Assembly (NCBI RefSeq): GCF_014655295.1
Contig: NZ_BNBI01000010.1
Coordinates: 248,001 to 312,000 of the forward strand
From: Streptomyces fumanus
GTDB taxonomy: Bacteria > Actinomycetota > Actinomycetes > Streptomycetales > Streptomycetaceae
DNA length: 64,000 nt
Reading direction: 5' to 3'
Below, piece by piece: positions 31,580 to 43,040 of the stretch. Within the stretch, counting starts at the first letter, position 1; each line of letters opens with the position of its first letter. The position numbers and the translations under genes were made by a program. Below the pieces are notes generated by a model. The model was not told the DNA's origin and did no database searches. It saw nothing but the letters and a program-made list of their open reading frames with translations.

Positions 31580-33358
31580 GTGGCAGCACCTAAAAAGGGC
31601 CGGAACGCGAGCGCCCAGAGCAAGCCGGGGCGCTCGCTGGCCCTGATCCTGATCGCCATCGTGGCGCTCACCGGAGGAATGTTCGCCTCCGGACACAACA
31701 CTCCGCGTCTCGGCATCGACCTGGCCGGCGGGACGAGCATCACCCTCCGGGCCGTCGCGGAGCCCGGCCAGGAGTCCGCGATCAACAAGACCAACATGGA
31801 CACCGCGGTCGAGATCATGGAGCGCCGGGTCAACGGTCTGGGTGTCTCGGAGGCCGAGGTCCAGACCCAGGGCGACAAGAACATCATCGTCAACATCCCC
31901 AAGGGCACCAACAGCAGGGAAGCCCGGGACCAGGTCGGCACCACCGCCAAGCTCTACTTCCGGCCCGTCCTCACCACCGAGATCTCCGGTGCCGACGCGA
32001 CGGCCAGCCCCTCCCCGAGCGCCTCCAGCAGCGCCTCGGACAAGGCCAGTGGCAGCGCCGACGAGAGCGCCTCGCCCTCCGCCTCCGAGTCCGCCTCCGC
32101 CTCGCCGTCGGCGAGCTCCACCTCCCAGGGCCGCGCGGTCACCGACGCCCTGAAGGCCGACGCCACCCCGTCGGCGACCGGCTCCGCGAGCGCCTCGGCC
32201 TCCGCGTCCCCGAGCGCCAGCGCCTCCGCGAGCGACGCGGACAGCAAGCTCCAGGCCGCGTACACCAAGCTCGACTGCACCGACAAGGCGGCCCGCGCCA
32301 AGGCCGGCGAGGGCGTGAAGCCCTCCGAGTCCACCGTCGCCTGCGGGCAGAACGCCCAGGGCCAGTGGCAGAAGTACATCCTCGGCCCCGCCGCGGTCGA
32401 CGGCACCGACGTCGACGACGCCCAGGCCGTCTTCAACACCCAGACCGGCGCCGGCTGGACCGTCACCATGGACTTCACCGACGGCGGCGCCAAGAAGTTC
32501 GCGGACATCACCGGCAAGCTGGCCAAGAACCAGTCCCCGCAGAACCAGTTCGCGATCGTCCTGGACAACGAGGTCGTCTCCGACCCGTACGTCAGCCAGG
32601 CGCTGACCGGCGGCAACGCCGAGATCTCCGGCAGCTTCACCCAGGAGGAGGCCCAGAGCCTCGCCAACATGCTGTCCTACGGCGCGCTGCCGCTGAGCTT
32701 CAAGGAGGACAGCGTCACCACGGTGACCCCCGCGCTCGGCGGCGACCAGCTCCGGGCCGGTCTGATCGCCGGCGCGATCGGCCTCGCCCTGGTCGTGGTC
32801 TACCTGCTGGTCTACTACCGCGGCCTGTCCTTCATCGCCATGGCCTCGCTGCTGGTCTCCGCGGCCCTCACCTACGTGATCATGTCGCTGCTCGGCCCGA
32901 CCATCGGCTTCGCGCTGAACCTGCCGGCCGTCTGCGGTGCCATCGTCGCCATCGGCATCACCGCGGACTCGTTCATCGTGTACTTCGAACGGGTCCGGGA
33001 CGAGATCCGCGAGGGCCGCTCGCTGCGCCCCGCCGTGGAGCGGGCCTGGCCGCGCGCCCGGCGCACCATCCTGGTCTCCGACTTCGTGTCGTTCCTGGCC
33101 GCCGCGGTGCTCTTCATCGTCACCGTCGGCAAGGTGCAGGGCTTCGCGTTCACGCTCGGTCTGACCACCGTCCTCGACGTGGTCGTGGTGTTCCTGTTCA
33201 CCAAGCCGCTGCTGACCCTGATGGCCCGCCGGAAGTTCTTCGCGAGCGGCCACAAGTGGTCCGGTCTCGACCCGCGGAGCCTGGGCGCCAAGCCGCCGCT
33301 GCGCCGCACCCGTCGTCCCTCCCGTCCCGCCGGCCCTGTCGACCCGAAGGAGGCGTGA
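31580..33358 (+). CDS. secD: Protein translocase subunit SecD
   Basis: A 592-residue inner-membrane subunit of the proton-driven SecDF complex that pulls exported chains outward. The first helix is at about residues 19-37, followed by HNTPRLGIDLAGGTSI. The P1 periplasmic domain is interrupted at residues 138-222 by an Ala/Ser/Pro low-complexity insertion. QFAIVLDNEVVSDPYV, SYGALPLSF and a five-helix C-terminal block follow, with GIAADSF-like GITADSFIVYFERVRDE, the region that carries the conserved acidic residue. The GTG at 31580 was preferred because upstream residues lack family character. secF starts 3 nt after the stop. Confidence 0.94.
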   Translation: MAAPKKGRNASAQSKPGRSLALILIAIVALTGGMFASGHNTPRLGIDLAGGTSITLRAVAEPGQESAINKTNMDTAVEIMERRVNGLGVSEAEVQTQGDKNIIVNIPKGTNSREARDQVGTTAKLYFRPVLTTEISGADATASPSPSASSSASDKASGSADESASPSASESASASPSASSTSQGRAVTDALKADATPSATGSASASASASPSASASASDADSKLQAAYTKLDCTDKAARAKAGEGVKPSESTVACGQNAQGQWQKYILGPAAVDGTDVDDAQAVFNTQTGAGWTVTMDFTDGGAKKFADITGKLAKNQSPQNQFAIVLDNEVVSDPYVSQALTGGNAEISGSFTQEEAQSLANMLSYGALPLSFKEDSVTTVTPALGGDQLRAGLIAGAIGLALVVVYLLVYYRGLSFIAMASLLVSAALTYVIMSLLGPTIGFALNLPAVCGAIVAIGITADSFIVYFERVRDEIREGRSLRPAVERAWPRARRTILVSDFVSFLAAAVLFIVTVGKVQGFAFTLGLTTVLDVVVVFLFTKPLLTLMARRKFFASGHKWSGLDPRSLGAKPPLRRTRRPSRPAGPVDPKEA

Positions 33359-33361
33359 GAG

Positions 33362-34483
33362 ATGTCGAAACTCGGCAGCCTCGGCGCCCGACTGCACCAC
33401 GGCGAGGTCGGTTACGGCTTCGTCAAGAACCGCAAGATCTGGTACGGCATCTCGATCCTGATCACCATCACGGCCATCGTCGGCCTGGCGGTGCGCGGCC
33501 TGCACATGGGCATCGAGTTCCAGGGCGGTGCCGTCTTCACCACCCCGAAGAACACCAACGCCTCGGTCTCCCGGGCCGAGGAGGACGCGGAGCGGGCCTC
33601 CGGCCACGACGCGATCGTGCAGAAGCTCGGCGACGGCAGCCTGCGCATCCAGATCTCCGGGATCGACACCGACAAGTCGGACCAGATCAAGGAGAAGCTC
33701 TCCCGCGATCTGAAGATCGACGCCGAGCAGATCAACGCCGAACTGGTCGGCCCCAGTTGGGGTGACCAGATCGCCAACAAGGCGTGGCAGGGCCTGGGGA
33801 TCTTCCTGGTCCTGGTGGTGATCTACCTGGCGATCGCCTTCGAGTGGCGGATGGCGCTCGCGGCGTTCGTCGCCCTGATCCACGACATCACCATCACCGT
33901 CGGCATCTACGCCCTGGTCGGCTTCGAGGTCACCCCGGGCACGGTGATCGGTCTGCTGACCATCCTCGGCTACTCGCTGTACGACACGGTCGTCGTCTTC
34001 GACAGCCTCAAGGAACAGACCCGGGACATCACCAAGCAGACCCGCTGGACCTACGCCGAGATCGCCAACCGGTCGATCAACAGCACCCTGGTCCGTTCCA
34101 TCAACACCACGGTGGTCGCGCTGCTGCCGGTGGCGGGCCTGCTGTTCATCGGCGGCGGTGTGCTCGGCGCCGGCATGCTGAACGACATCTCGCTGTCGCT
34201 GTTCGTCGGCCTCGCGGCCGGCGCGTACTCCTCGATCTTCATCGCCACGCCGCTCGTCGCCGACCTCAAGGAGCGCGAGCCGCAGATGAAGGCGCTCAAG
34301 AAGCGCGTCCTCGCCAAGCGCGCCCAGGCCGCCGCCAAGGGCGACTCCCTGGAGAGCGCGGACGAGACCGGCGAGGCGCACGGCGAGGAGCCCGAGGACA
34401 CCGCGACCGTCGTCGTCGGCCCCCGCAACCAGCCCGCGTCCCGCACCCGGGGCCGCGGCCGACCCTCGGGGAAGCGCCGATGA
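33362..34483 (+). CDS. secF: Protein translocase subunit SecF
   Basis: A 373-residue partner of SecD. The first helix (IWYGISILITITAIVGLAV) is followed by MGIEFQGGAVF. The transmembrane block has IHDITITVGIYALVGFEVTPGTV and ILGYSLYDTVVVFDSLKE, including the conserved D-T-V-V-V-F-D. The C-terminal cytoplasmic tail is long and charged, ending RGRPSGKRR. Its ATG follows the secD stop after 3 nt, and it overlaps apt by ATGA. Confidence 0.95.
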   Translation: MSKLGSLGARLHHGEVGYGFVKNRKIWYGISILITITAIVGLAVRGLHMGIEFQGGAVFTTPKNTNASVSRAEEDAERASGHDAIVQKLGDGSLRIQISGIDTDKSDQIKEKLSRDLKIDAEQINAELVGPSWGDQIANKAWQGLGIFLVLVVIYLAIAFEWRMALAAFVALIHDITITVGIYALVGFEVTPGTVIGLLTILGYSLYDTVVVFDSLKEQTRDITKQTRWTYAEIANRSINSTLVRSINTTVVALLPVAGLLFIGGGVLGAGMLNDISLSLFVGLAAGAYSSIFIATPLVADLKEREPQMKALKKRVLAKRAQAAAKGDSLESADETGEAHGEEPEDTATVVVGPRNQPASRTRGRGRPSGKRR

Positions 34484-35019
34484 CCGGCCTGCAGGAGCTG
34501 CTGCTCAGCCGCATCCGGGACGTCGCCGACTATCCGGAGCCGGGCGTGATGTTCAAGGACATCACCCCGCTGCTGGCCGACCCCGAGGCGTTCACCGCGC
34601 TCACCGACGCGCTGGCCGGGATCGCCAAGGACACCGGCGCCACCAAGGTCGTCGGCCTGGAGGCCCGCGGCTTCATCCTCGGCGCCCCGGTCGCCGTCCG
34701 CGCCGGCCTCGGCTTCATCCCCGTACGCAAGGCGGGCAAGCTCCCCGGAGCCACCCTCAGCCAGGCGTACGACCTGGAGTACGGCTCGGCCGAGATCGAG
34801 ATCCACGCCGAGGACCTGGCCGCCGGCGACCGGGTGCTGGTCGTCGACGACGTGCTCGCCACCGGCGGCACCGCCGAGGCGTCGCTCCAGCTCATCCGGC
34901 GGGCCGGCGCCGCGGTCGCGGGCGTCGCGGTCCTGATGGAGCTGGGCTTCCTGCCCGGTCGGGCCCGGCTGGAACCCGCGCTGGACGGCGCACCGCTCCA
35001 GGCGCTGCTCACCGTCTAG
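34480..35019 (+). CDS. apt: Adenine phosphoribosyltransferase
   Basis: A 179-residue purine salvage enzyme converting adenine plus PRPP to AMP. The PRPP-binding loop is VLVVDDVLATGGTAEA near residues 119-134. GVMFKDITPLLADPEAF and GLEARGFILGAPVA are adenine-type features. It overlaps secF by 4 nt. The apt-relA neighbourhood is conserved in actinobacteria; a strong hairpin follows the stop, so relA is probably transcribed mainly from its own promoter. Confidence 0.95.
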   Translation: MTGLQELLLSRIRDVADYPEPGVMFKDITPLLADPEAFTALTDALAGIAKDTGATKVVGLEARGFILGAPVAVRAGLGFIPVRKAGKLPGATLSQAYDLEYGSAEIEIHAEDLAAGDRVLVVDDVLATGGTAEASLQLIRRAGAAVAGVAVLMELGFLPGRARLEPALDGAPLQALLTV

Positions 35020-35061
35020 CCACCGCGCCGCGACCGCCGGGACACCGGCGCGACACCCGAG

Positions 35062-35090
35062 GGCGGGCCCGGAGGAATCCGGCGCCCGCC
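35062..35090 (+). terminator. Hairpin terminator between apt and relA
   Basis: GGCGGGC-CCGGA-GGAA-TCCGG-C-GCCCGCC: a 12-bp stem with one bulged base and a 4-nt GGAA loop. Confidence 0.65.
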
Positions 35091-35212
35091 CCAGGTGTTT
35101 CCGTGGTGGACGGGCTTCACACCGTCCTGAAGGCGATCCACCGAGTCCGGATCGCTACCATGGGGTTTCCGGAGCCTGACCGGGGGACCCGGATCGCGCA
35201 CGAGGAGTCCTC

Positions 35213-37744
<2,532 letters not shown>

Positions 37745-37771
37745 AACCGGCAGAGCACGCACGGGAACGCG

Positions 37772-37799
37772 GAAGGGGCCCCCGTACGGGAGCCCCTTC
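37772..37799. terminator. Convergent terminator between relA and the DUF349 gene
   Basis: GAAGGGGC paired with GCCCCTTC around CCCCGTACGGGA, which itself contains the palindrome CCCGTACGGG. It can serve both strands. Confidence 0.65.
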
Positions 37800-37817
37800 G
37801 GTGTACGCGGGACCGGA

Positions 37818-39047
37818 TCAGCCGCCGAACTCCTGGAGGCCCTTGAGCGCCTGGTCCAGCAGCGCCTGGCGGCCCTCCAGCTCACGCTCCAGCTTCTCGG
37901 CCCGCGCGGTGTTGCCCTGGGCCCGCGCCTGGTCGATCTGGCCGCGCAGCTTGTCCACCGCCGCCTGGAGCTGACCGGTCAGCCCCTCGGCACGCGCGCG
38001 TGCCTCCGGGTTGGTCCGCCGCCACTCGGCCTCCTCGGCCTCCTGCAGCGCCCGCTCGACGGCGTGCATCCGGCCCTCGACCTTCGGCCGGGCGTCGCGC
38101 GGCACATGGCCGATGGCCTCCCAGCGCTCGTTGATCGACCGGAAGGCCGCCCGGGCCGCCTTCAGATCCGCGATCGGCAGCAGCTTCTCGGCCTCCTCGG
38201 CCAGCTCCTCCTTGAGCTTGAGGTTCTCGGCCTGCTCGGCGTCGCGCTCGGCGAACACCGAGCTGCGGGCCGCGAAGAACACGTCCTGGGCACCCCGGAA
38301 GCGGTTCCACAGGTCGTCCTCGTGCTCGCGCTGGGCCCGGCCCGCCGCCTTCCACTCGGCCATCAGCTCGCGGTACCGCGCGGCCGTCGGACCCCAGTCG
38401 GTCGAGGACGACAGCTCCTCGGCCTCGGCGACCAGCCGCTCCTTGATCCGGCGGGCCTCCTCGCGCTGCGCGTCCAGTTGCGCGAAGTGCTGCTTGCGCC
38501 GCTTGGAGAACGCCGACCGGGCGTGCGAGAAGCGGTGCCACAGCTCGTCGTCGGACTTGCGGTCCAGCCGCGGCAGCCCCTTCCAGGTGTCCACCAGCGC
38601 CCGCAACCGCTCACCGGCGGCCCGCCACTGGTCGGACTGGGCGAGCCGCTCGGCCTCGGCGACCAGGTCCTCCTTGGCCCGGCGGGCCTCGTCGGACTGC
38701 TTGGCCCGCTGCGCCTTGCGCTCCTCGCGGCGCTTCTCCACCAGCTCGACCAGCTTGTCCAGCTTGTCGCGGAGCGCCTGGAGGTCGCCGACCGCGTGAT
38801 GGGCGTCGACCTGCTCCCGCAGATGGTCGATGGCGGCCATGGCGTCCTTGGACGACAGGTCGGTGGTCCGCACACGCTTCTCGAGGAGGCCGATCTCGAC
38901 CACCAGGCCCTCGTACTTGCGCTCGAAGTAGGCCAGCGCCTCCTCGGGGGAGCCGGCCTGCCAGGAACCGACGACCTGCTCGCCGTCGGCCGTACGCACG
39001 TACACGGTCCCCGTCTCGTCGACGCGGCCCCACGGGTCGCTGCTCAC
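37818..39047 (-). CDS. DUF349 coiled-coil repeat protein
   Basis: A 409-residue, highly charged helical protein with at least three DUF349 units. These show W-x-x-A-x-x-x-x-x-L-x-x-x-W-K patterns (for example SDQWRAAGERLRALVDTWKGLPRL and STDWGPTAARYRELMAEWKAAG) with R-x-x-D-x-x-LW-x-R-F between them. A C-terminal coiled coil ends LDQALKGLQEFGG. The function of DUF349 proteins is not settled. The GTG at 39047 has a strong GGAGGAGG upstream. It lies downstream of, and on the same strand as, the cyclophilin gene (135 nt gap) and converges with relA. Confidence 0.85.
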   Translation of the reverse strand: MSSDPWGRVDETGTVYVRTADGEQVVGSWQAGSPEEALAYFERKYEGLVVEIGLLEKRVRTTDLSSKDAMAAIDHLREQVDAHHAVGDLQALRDKLDKLVELVEKRREERKAQRAKQSDEARRAKEDLVAEAERLAQSDQWRAAGERLRALVDTWKGLPRLDRKSDDELWHRFSHARSAFSKRRKQHFAQLDAQREEARRIKERLVAEAEELSSSTDWGPTAARYRELMAEWKAAGRAQREHEDDLWNRFRGAQDVFFAARSSVFAERDAEQAENLKLKEELAEEAEKLLPIADLKAARAAFRSINERWEAIGHVPRDARPKVEGRMHAVERALQEAEEAEWRRTNPEARARAEGLTGQLQAAVDKLRGQIDQARAQGNTARAEKLERELEGRQALLDQALKGLQEFGG

Positions 39048-39182
39048 AGCGCCTCCTCCACATGATGCCTGCGGAGGGCTTTCCCACCCCCGGGCATCGT
39101 CCACAGTTTCGTCACGGCCAACATAGGCGACCGGCGGGTGGCCTGTCCGCATCCCGCGCGACCGAAATTCCGCAGTTGGCGG

Positions 39183-40004
39183 TCAGGATTTCGTGACGGT
39201 CGCCTTGTCGATCACGACCGTCGCGTTCGGCGCCCCGTCACCGGCGCCGGTGCTCTCGCCGGCCTTGGCGATCTTCTTCAGCACCTTCATGCCGGCGTCC
39301 GAGACCGTACCGAACGGGGTGTAGCTCGGCGGGAGCTTGCTGTCCTGGTAGACCAGGAAGAACTGGCTGCCGCCGGTGTTCTTCTGACCGGTGTTGGCCA
39401 TGGCGACCGTGCCCGCCGGGTAGGTGTTGTCCTTCAGGCTTTTGTCCTTCAGGTTCTCGTCCGGGATCGTGTAGCCCGGGCCGCCGGTGCCCTGCCCGGT
39501 GGGGTCGCCGCACTGGAGCACGTAGATGCCGTTGGTGGTGAGCCGGTGGCACTTGGTGTGGTCGAAGTAGCCCTTCCCGGCGAGGAAGTCGAACGAGTTG
39601 ACCGTGTGCGGCGCGGCCGCGGTCTTCAGCGCGACGTCTATCTCACCGCACGTCGTGTCCAGCTTCAGGGTGTAGTCCGCCGACTTGTCGATCGACATCG
39701 CCGGCTCCTTCTTCCACGTCTTCGTCGCCGGCTTGCCCGCCGCCGGCTTGTCGCACGGATCGGGCGCCTTGCTGGTCGCCGACGCGCTCGGGGTGGCCTC
39801 CGCGCTCGCGTTGGCCTTGTCGTCGTCGCCCTTGAGGGTCCCGGTGGTGTACAGCGCGAGGCTGCCCACCAGGACCACGCCGAGCACCGACGCGATCACC
39901 GTGTTGCGCACCCGCGCCTTGCGGCGCGCGGCGGTGCGCCGCTGCTGCTGGCGCAAGAACTTCTCCCGGGCGAGCTGACGCCGCCGCTGCTCCTGGCTGA
40001 CCAC
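39183..40004 (-). CDS. Membrane-anchored cyclophilin-type peptidyl-prolyl isomerase
   Basis: A 273-residue protein. A basic Arg/Gln-rich cytoplasmic start is followed by one membrane helix (VIASVLGVVLVGSLALYTTG, about residues 34-53), an Ala/Ser linker, then an external cyclophilin domain from about residue 105. That domain has VNSFDFLAGKGYFDHTKCHRL, LQCGDPTGQGTGGPGY, VAMANTGQKNTGGSQFFL and FGTVSDAGMKVL. It is predicted to assist folding of exported proteins outside the membrane. Start GTG at 40004, with GGAGAC upstream. It is divergent from the MBL hydrolase gene. Confidence 0.9.
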   Translation of the reverse strand: MVSQEQRRRQLAREKFLRQQQRRTAARRKARVRNTVIASVLGVVLVGSLALYTTGTLKGDDDKANASAEATPSASATSKAPDPCDKPAAGKPATKTWKKEPAMSIDKSADYTLKLDTTCGEIDVALKTAAAPHTVNSFDFLAGKGYFDHTKCHRLTTNGIYVLQCGDPTGQGTGGPGYTIPDENLKDKSLKDNTYPAGTVAMANTGQKNTGGSQFFLVYQDSKLPPSYTPFGTVSDAGMKVLKKIAKAGESTGAGDGAPNATVVIDKATVTKS

Positions 40005-40095
40005 CGGGTTGTCTCCTATGCGTCTTCGTGTGCCGACCGGAACGCCTGGGTGCTCGTGGGCCGACCGCCTGCGTTAGCCCCGTACCGTATATGGG

Positions 40096-40126
40096 TTGGC
40101 TGAGGAATCGGCACCGCCGGTAGGCT
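40096..40126 (+). promoter_or_regulatory. Possible promoter of the MBL hydrolase-hisS operon
   Basis: TTGGCT (40096-40101), a 19-nt spacer, then TAGGCT (40121-40126), leaving a 52-nt leader. The spacing is slightly long. Confidence 0.35.
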
Positions 40127-40184
40127 CTGACCACGGGCGCAGCCCGTTCACAAGTCACCCGTTTCGACACAACGAAGGACGATC

Positions 40185-40892
40185 GTGCTCATTGCCGGGT
40201 TCCCCGCCGGGGCCTGGGGGACGAACTGCTACCTCGTCGCCCCCGCCGCCGGCGAGGAGTGCGTGATCATCGACCCCGGCCACCAGGCCGCCCAGGGAGT
40301 CGAGGAGGCGCTGAAGAAGCATCGGCTCAAGCCCGTCGCCGTCGTCCTCACCCACGGCCACATCGACCACGTGGCCTCGGTCGTCCCGGTGTGCGGCGCG
40401 AGCGACGTGCCCGCCTGGATCCACCCCGCCGACCGGTACATGATGAGCGACCCCGAGAAGGGGATCGGCCGTGCCATCGGGATGCCGCTGATGGGCGAGC
40501 TGACGGTGGGGGAGCCGGACGACGTCCGGGAGCTGTCCGACGGCGCCCGGCTCGCACTGGCGGGCCTGGAGCTGACCGTGGCGCACGCGCCGGGCCATAC
40601 CAAGGGGTCGGTGACCTTCGGCCTGCCCGAGGCGGCGGACGTGCCGCCGGTGCTGTTCTCGGGCGACCTGCTGTTCGCCGGCTCCATCGGACGCACCGAC
40701 CTGCCCGGCGGCGACATGGCCGAGCTGCTCGACTCGCTGGCCCGCGTGTGCCTGCCGCTCGACGACTCGACCGTGGTGCTGTCCGGCCACGGCCCCCAGA
40801 CGACCATCGGCCGGGAGCGCGCCACCAACCCGTACCTGCGGCAGGTGGCGGCCGGCCAGGGAGCATCCGAGGCTCCCCGACGAGGAATGTGA
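40185..40892 (+). CDS. MBL-fold metallo-hydrolase, glyoxalase II-like
   Basis: A 235-residue metallo-beta-lactamase-fold hydrolase. The metal motif THGHIDH (HxHxDH) is near residue 63. A second histidine lies in HAPGHTKGS near residue 135, the bridging aspartate in LFSGDLLFAGSIGRTDLP, and the C-terminal histidine in SGHGPQTTIGRERATNP. The arrangement is that of glyoxalase II-like thioester hydrolases, but substrate cannot be assigned. The GTG at 40185 is behind GAAGGA. hisS follows 13 nt later, a pairing common in actinobacteria. Confidence 0.88.
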   Translation: MLIAGFPAGAWGTNCYLVAPAAGEECVIIDPGHQAAQGVEEALKKHRLKPVAVVLTHGHIDHVASVVPVCGASDVPAWIHPADRYMMSDPEKGIGRAIGMPLMGELTVGEPDDVRELSDGARLALAGLELTVAHAPGHTKGSVTFGLPEAADVPPVLFSGDLLFAGSIGRTDLPGGDMAELLDSLARVCLPLDDSTVVLSGHGPQTTIGRERATNPYLRQVAAGQGASEAPRRGM

Positions 40893-40905
40893 CGAGAAAC
40901 CCCCC

Positions 40906-42168
40906 GTGAGCACCTTCAAGGCCCCCAAGGGCACCTACGACCTGCTGCCGCCGGACTCCGCCACGTACCTGGCGGTCCGCGAGGCGATCGCCGCCCCGCT
41001 GCGCGACTCCGGCTACGGCTACATCGAGACGCCCGGCTTCGAGAACGTCGAGCTGTTCGCCCGCGGTGTCGGCGAGTCCACCGACATCGTCACCAAGGAG
41101 ATGTACGCCTTCGAGACCAAGGGCGGCGACCGGCTCGCCCTGCGCCCCGAAGGCACCGCCTCGGTGCTGCGCGCCGCCCTGGAGGCCAGCCTGCACAAGA
41201 CCGGCAACCTCCCGGTCAAGCTCTGGTACTCGGGCTCGTACTACCGCTACGAGCGTCCCCAGAAGGGCCGTTACCGCCACTTCTCGCAGGTCGGCGCCGA
41301 GGCGATCGGCGCGGAGGACCCGGCGCTGGACGCCGAGCTGATCATCCTGGCCGACCAGGCGTACCGCTCGCTGGGCCTGAGCCGGTTCCGCATCCTGCTC
41401 AACAGCCTGGGCGACAAGGAGTGCCGGCCGGTCTACCGCGCGGCGCTCCAGGAGTTCCTGCGCGGCCTCGACCTCGACGAGGAGACCCTGCGCCGGGCGG
41501 AGATCAACCCGCTGCGCGTCCTGGACGACAAGCGCGCGGAGGTCCAGCGGCAGCTCACCGGCGCGCCCCTGCTGCGCGACTACCTCTGCGACGCCTGCAA
41601 GGCGTACCACGAGGAGGTCCGCGAGCTGATCACCGCGGCCGGGGTGGTCTTCGAGGACGACCCCAAGCTGGTCCGCGGCCTGGACTACTACACCCGCACC
41701 ACCTTCGAGTTCGTGCACGACGGGCTGGGCTCGCAGTCCGCGGTGGGCGGCGGCGGCCGGTACGACGGCCTCTCGGAGATGATCGGCGGCCCCGCGCTGC
41801 CGTCCGTCGGCTGGGCCCTCGGCGTGGACCGCACGGTGCTCGCCCTGGAGGCCGAGGGCGTGACGCTGGACCTGCCGCCGACCACCTCGGTGTTCGCCGT
41901 GCCGCTCGGCGAGGAGGCCCGCCGCCTGCTGTTCGCCAAGGTCACCGAGTTGCGCAAGAACGGCATCGCCGCCGACTTCGCCTACGGCGGCAAGGGCCTG
42001 AAGGCCGCGATGAAGGCCGCCCATCGCTCGGGTGCCCGCTACGCGCTGGTGCTGGGCGAACGCGACCTGGCCGAAGGCGTCGTCCAGCTCAAGGACATGG
42101 AGTCCGGCGAGCAGACGGCGATCGGCGTCAACGAGATCGTGGCGGAACTGGAGTCGCGGCTCGGCTGA
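40906..42168 (+). CDS. hisS: Histidyl-tRNA synthetase
   Basis: A 420-residue class II synthetase charging tRNA-His. It starts FKAPKGTYDLLPPDS. It has motif 2 (YSGSYYRYERPQKGRYRHFSQVGAEAIG), the histidine-binding loops LVRGLDYYTRTTFEF and AVGGGGRYDGL, motif 3 (SVGWALGVDR) and the C-terminal anticodon domain ending NEIVAELESRLG. Start GTG at 40906. A perfect 16-bp hairpin follows the stop. Confidence 0.97.
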   Translation: MSTFKAPKGTYDLLPPDSATYLAVREAIAAPLRDSGYGYIETPGFENVELFARGVGESTDIVTKEMYAFETKGGDRLALRPEGTASVLRAALEASLHKTGNLPVKLWYSGSYYRYERPQKGRYRHFSQVGAEAIGAEDPALDAELIILADQAYRSLGLSRFRILLNSLGDKECRPVYRAALQEFLRGLDLDEETLRRAEINPLRVLDDKRAEVQRQLTGAPLLRDYLCDACKAYHEEVRELITAAGVVFEDDPKLVRGLDYYTRTTFEFVHDGLGSQSAVGGGGRYDGLSEMIGGPALPSVGWALGVDRTVLALEAEGVTLDLPPTTSVFAVPLGEEARRLLFAKVTELRKNGIAADFAYGGKGLKAAMKAAHRSGARYALVLGERDLAEGVVQLKDMESGEQTAIGVNEIVAELESRLG

Positions 42169-42183
42169 GGCCGCAGGCACCGA

Positions 42184-42219
42184 CGGAGCAGGGCGCCGGG
42201 GAACCGGCGCCCTGCTCCG
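42184..42219 (+). terminator. Terminator hairpin after hisS
   Basis: A perfect 16-bp stem (CGGAGCAGGGCGCCGG and complement) with a GGAA loop. Confidence 0.75.
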
Positions 42220-42337
42220 TGCCGGTGAGCGCCCGCACGGACTTCCTTATCCGCAACGAACGGTGCGCACGCGCGCGGGTGCGGCACAATGTCCCTGTCG
42301 GAAGCAGGTCCGCATCTCAAGTGACGGAATCGGCGTG

Positions 42338-42997
42338 ATGAGCAGGACGACAGTGCGGGACGTCTCCACCGGACCCGGTCCCTCGCCGGACCCCTCCACG
42401 GGTCCGCGTACCGAGGGAGGCAGCCGCGCCCTCGCGCTGCTGCTGATCATCACGGGCGCGGCCGGGCTGCTCGCCGCGTGGGTCATCACGCTCGACAAGT
42501 TCAAACTGCTCGAAGCCAAGGTCGCGGGCACCACCTTCACCCCCGGGTGCAGCCTCAACCCGGTGGTCTCCTGCGGCAGCGTCATGGAGAGCGACCAGGC
42601 GTCCGCCTTCGGCTTCCCCAACCCGATGCTCGGCCTGGCCGCCTACGCCGTCGTGATCTGCGTCGGCATGAGCCTGCTCGCCCGCGCCCGCTTCCCGCGC
42701 TGGTACTGGCTCACCTTCAACGCCGGCACCCTCTTCGGCGTCGGCTTCTGCGCCTGGCTGATGTTCCAGTCCCTGTACCGGATCAACGCCCTGTGCCTGT
42801 GGTGCTGCCTGGCCTGGGTCGCCACGATCGTCATGTTCTGGTACGTGACCTCCTTCAACGTCCGCAAGGGCTTCCTGCCCGCGCCGGGCTGGCTGCGCGG
42901 CTTCTTCGGCGAGTTCACCTGGGTCCTGCCGGTGCTGCACATCGGCATCATCGGGATGCTGATCCTGACCCGCTGGTGGGACTTCTGGACGAGCTGA
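42338..42997 (+). CDS. Vitamin K epoxide reductase (VKOR) family protein
   Basis: A 219-residue protein with four to five membrane helices. In bacteria the VKOR family reoxidises DsbA-like proteins using menaquinone. The two cysteine pairs are present: CSLNPVVSC in the external loop after the first helix, and CLWC in the fourth helix (INALCLWCCLAW). There is no fused thioredoxin domain, so a separate DsbA-like partner is needed. The ATG at 42338 follows directly after an in-frame GTG at 42335, and the true start could be either. It is monocistronic between hisS and rarA. Confidence 0.85.
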   Translation: MSRTTVRDVSTGPGPSPDPSTGPRTEGGSRALALLLIITGAAGLLAAWVITLDKFKLLEAKVAGTTFTPGCSLNPVVSCGSVMESDQASAFGFPNPMLGLAAYAVVICVGMSLLARARFPRWYWLTFNAGTLFGVGFCAWLMFQSLYRINALCLWCCLAWVATIVMFWYVTSFNVRKGFLPAPGWLRGFFGEFTWVLPVLHIGIIGMLILTRWWDFWTS

Positions 42998-43040
42998 CGC
43001 GCCGCCCGCGTTGTCGGTGCGGTGATTTAGGGTTCTTGAC

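Noticed and set aside
31523..34381. A 950-residue frame antisense to secD-secF
   Set aside because: It is a shadow of the third-position G/C bias of secD and secF; both sense genes are full families.
37858..39065. Plus-strand frames antisense to the DUF349 gene
   Set aside because: The minus-strand frame has clear DUF349 repeats and a strong ribosome-binding site; the plus frames do not.
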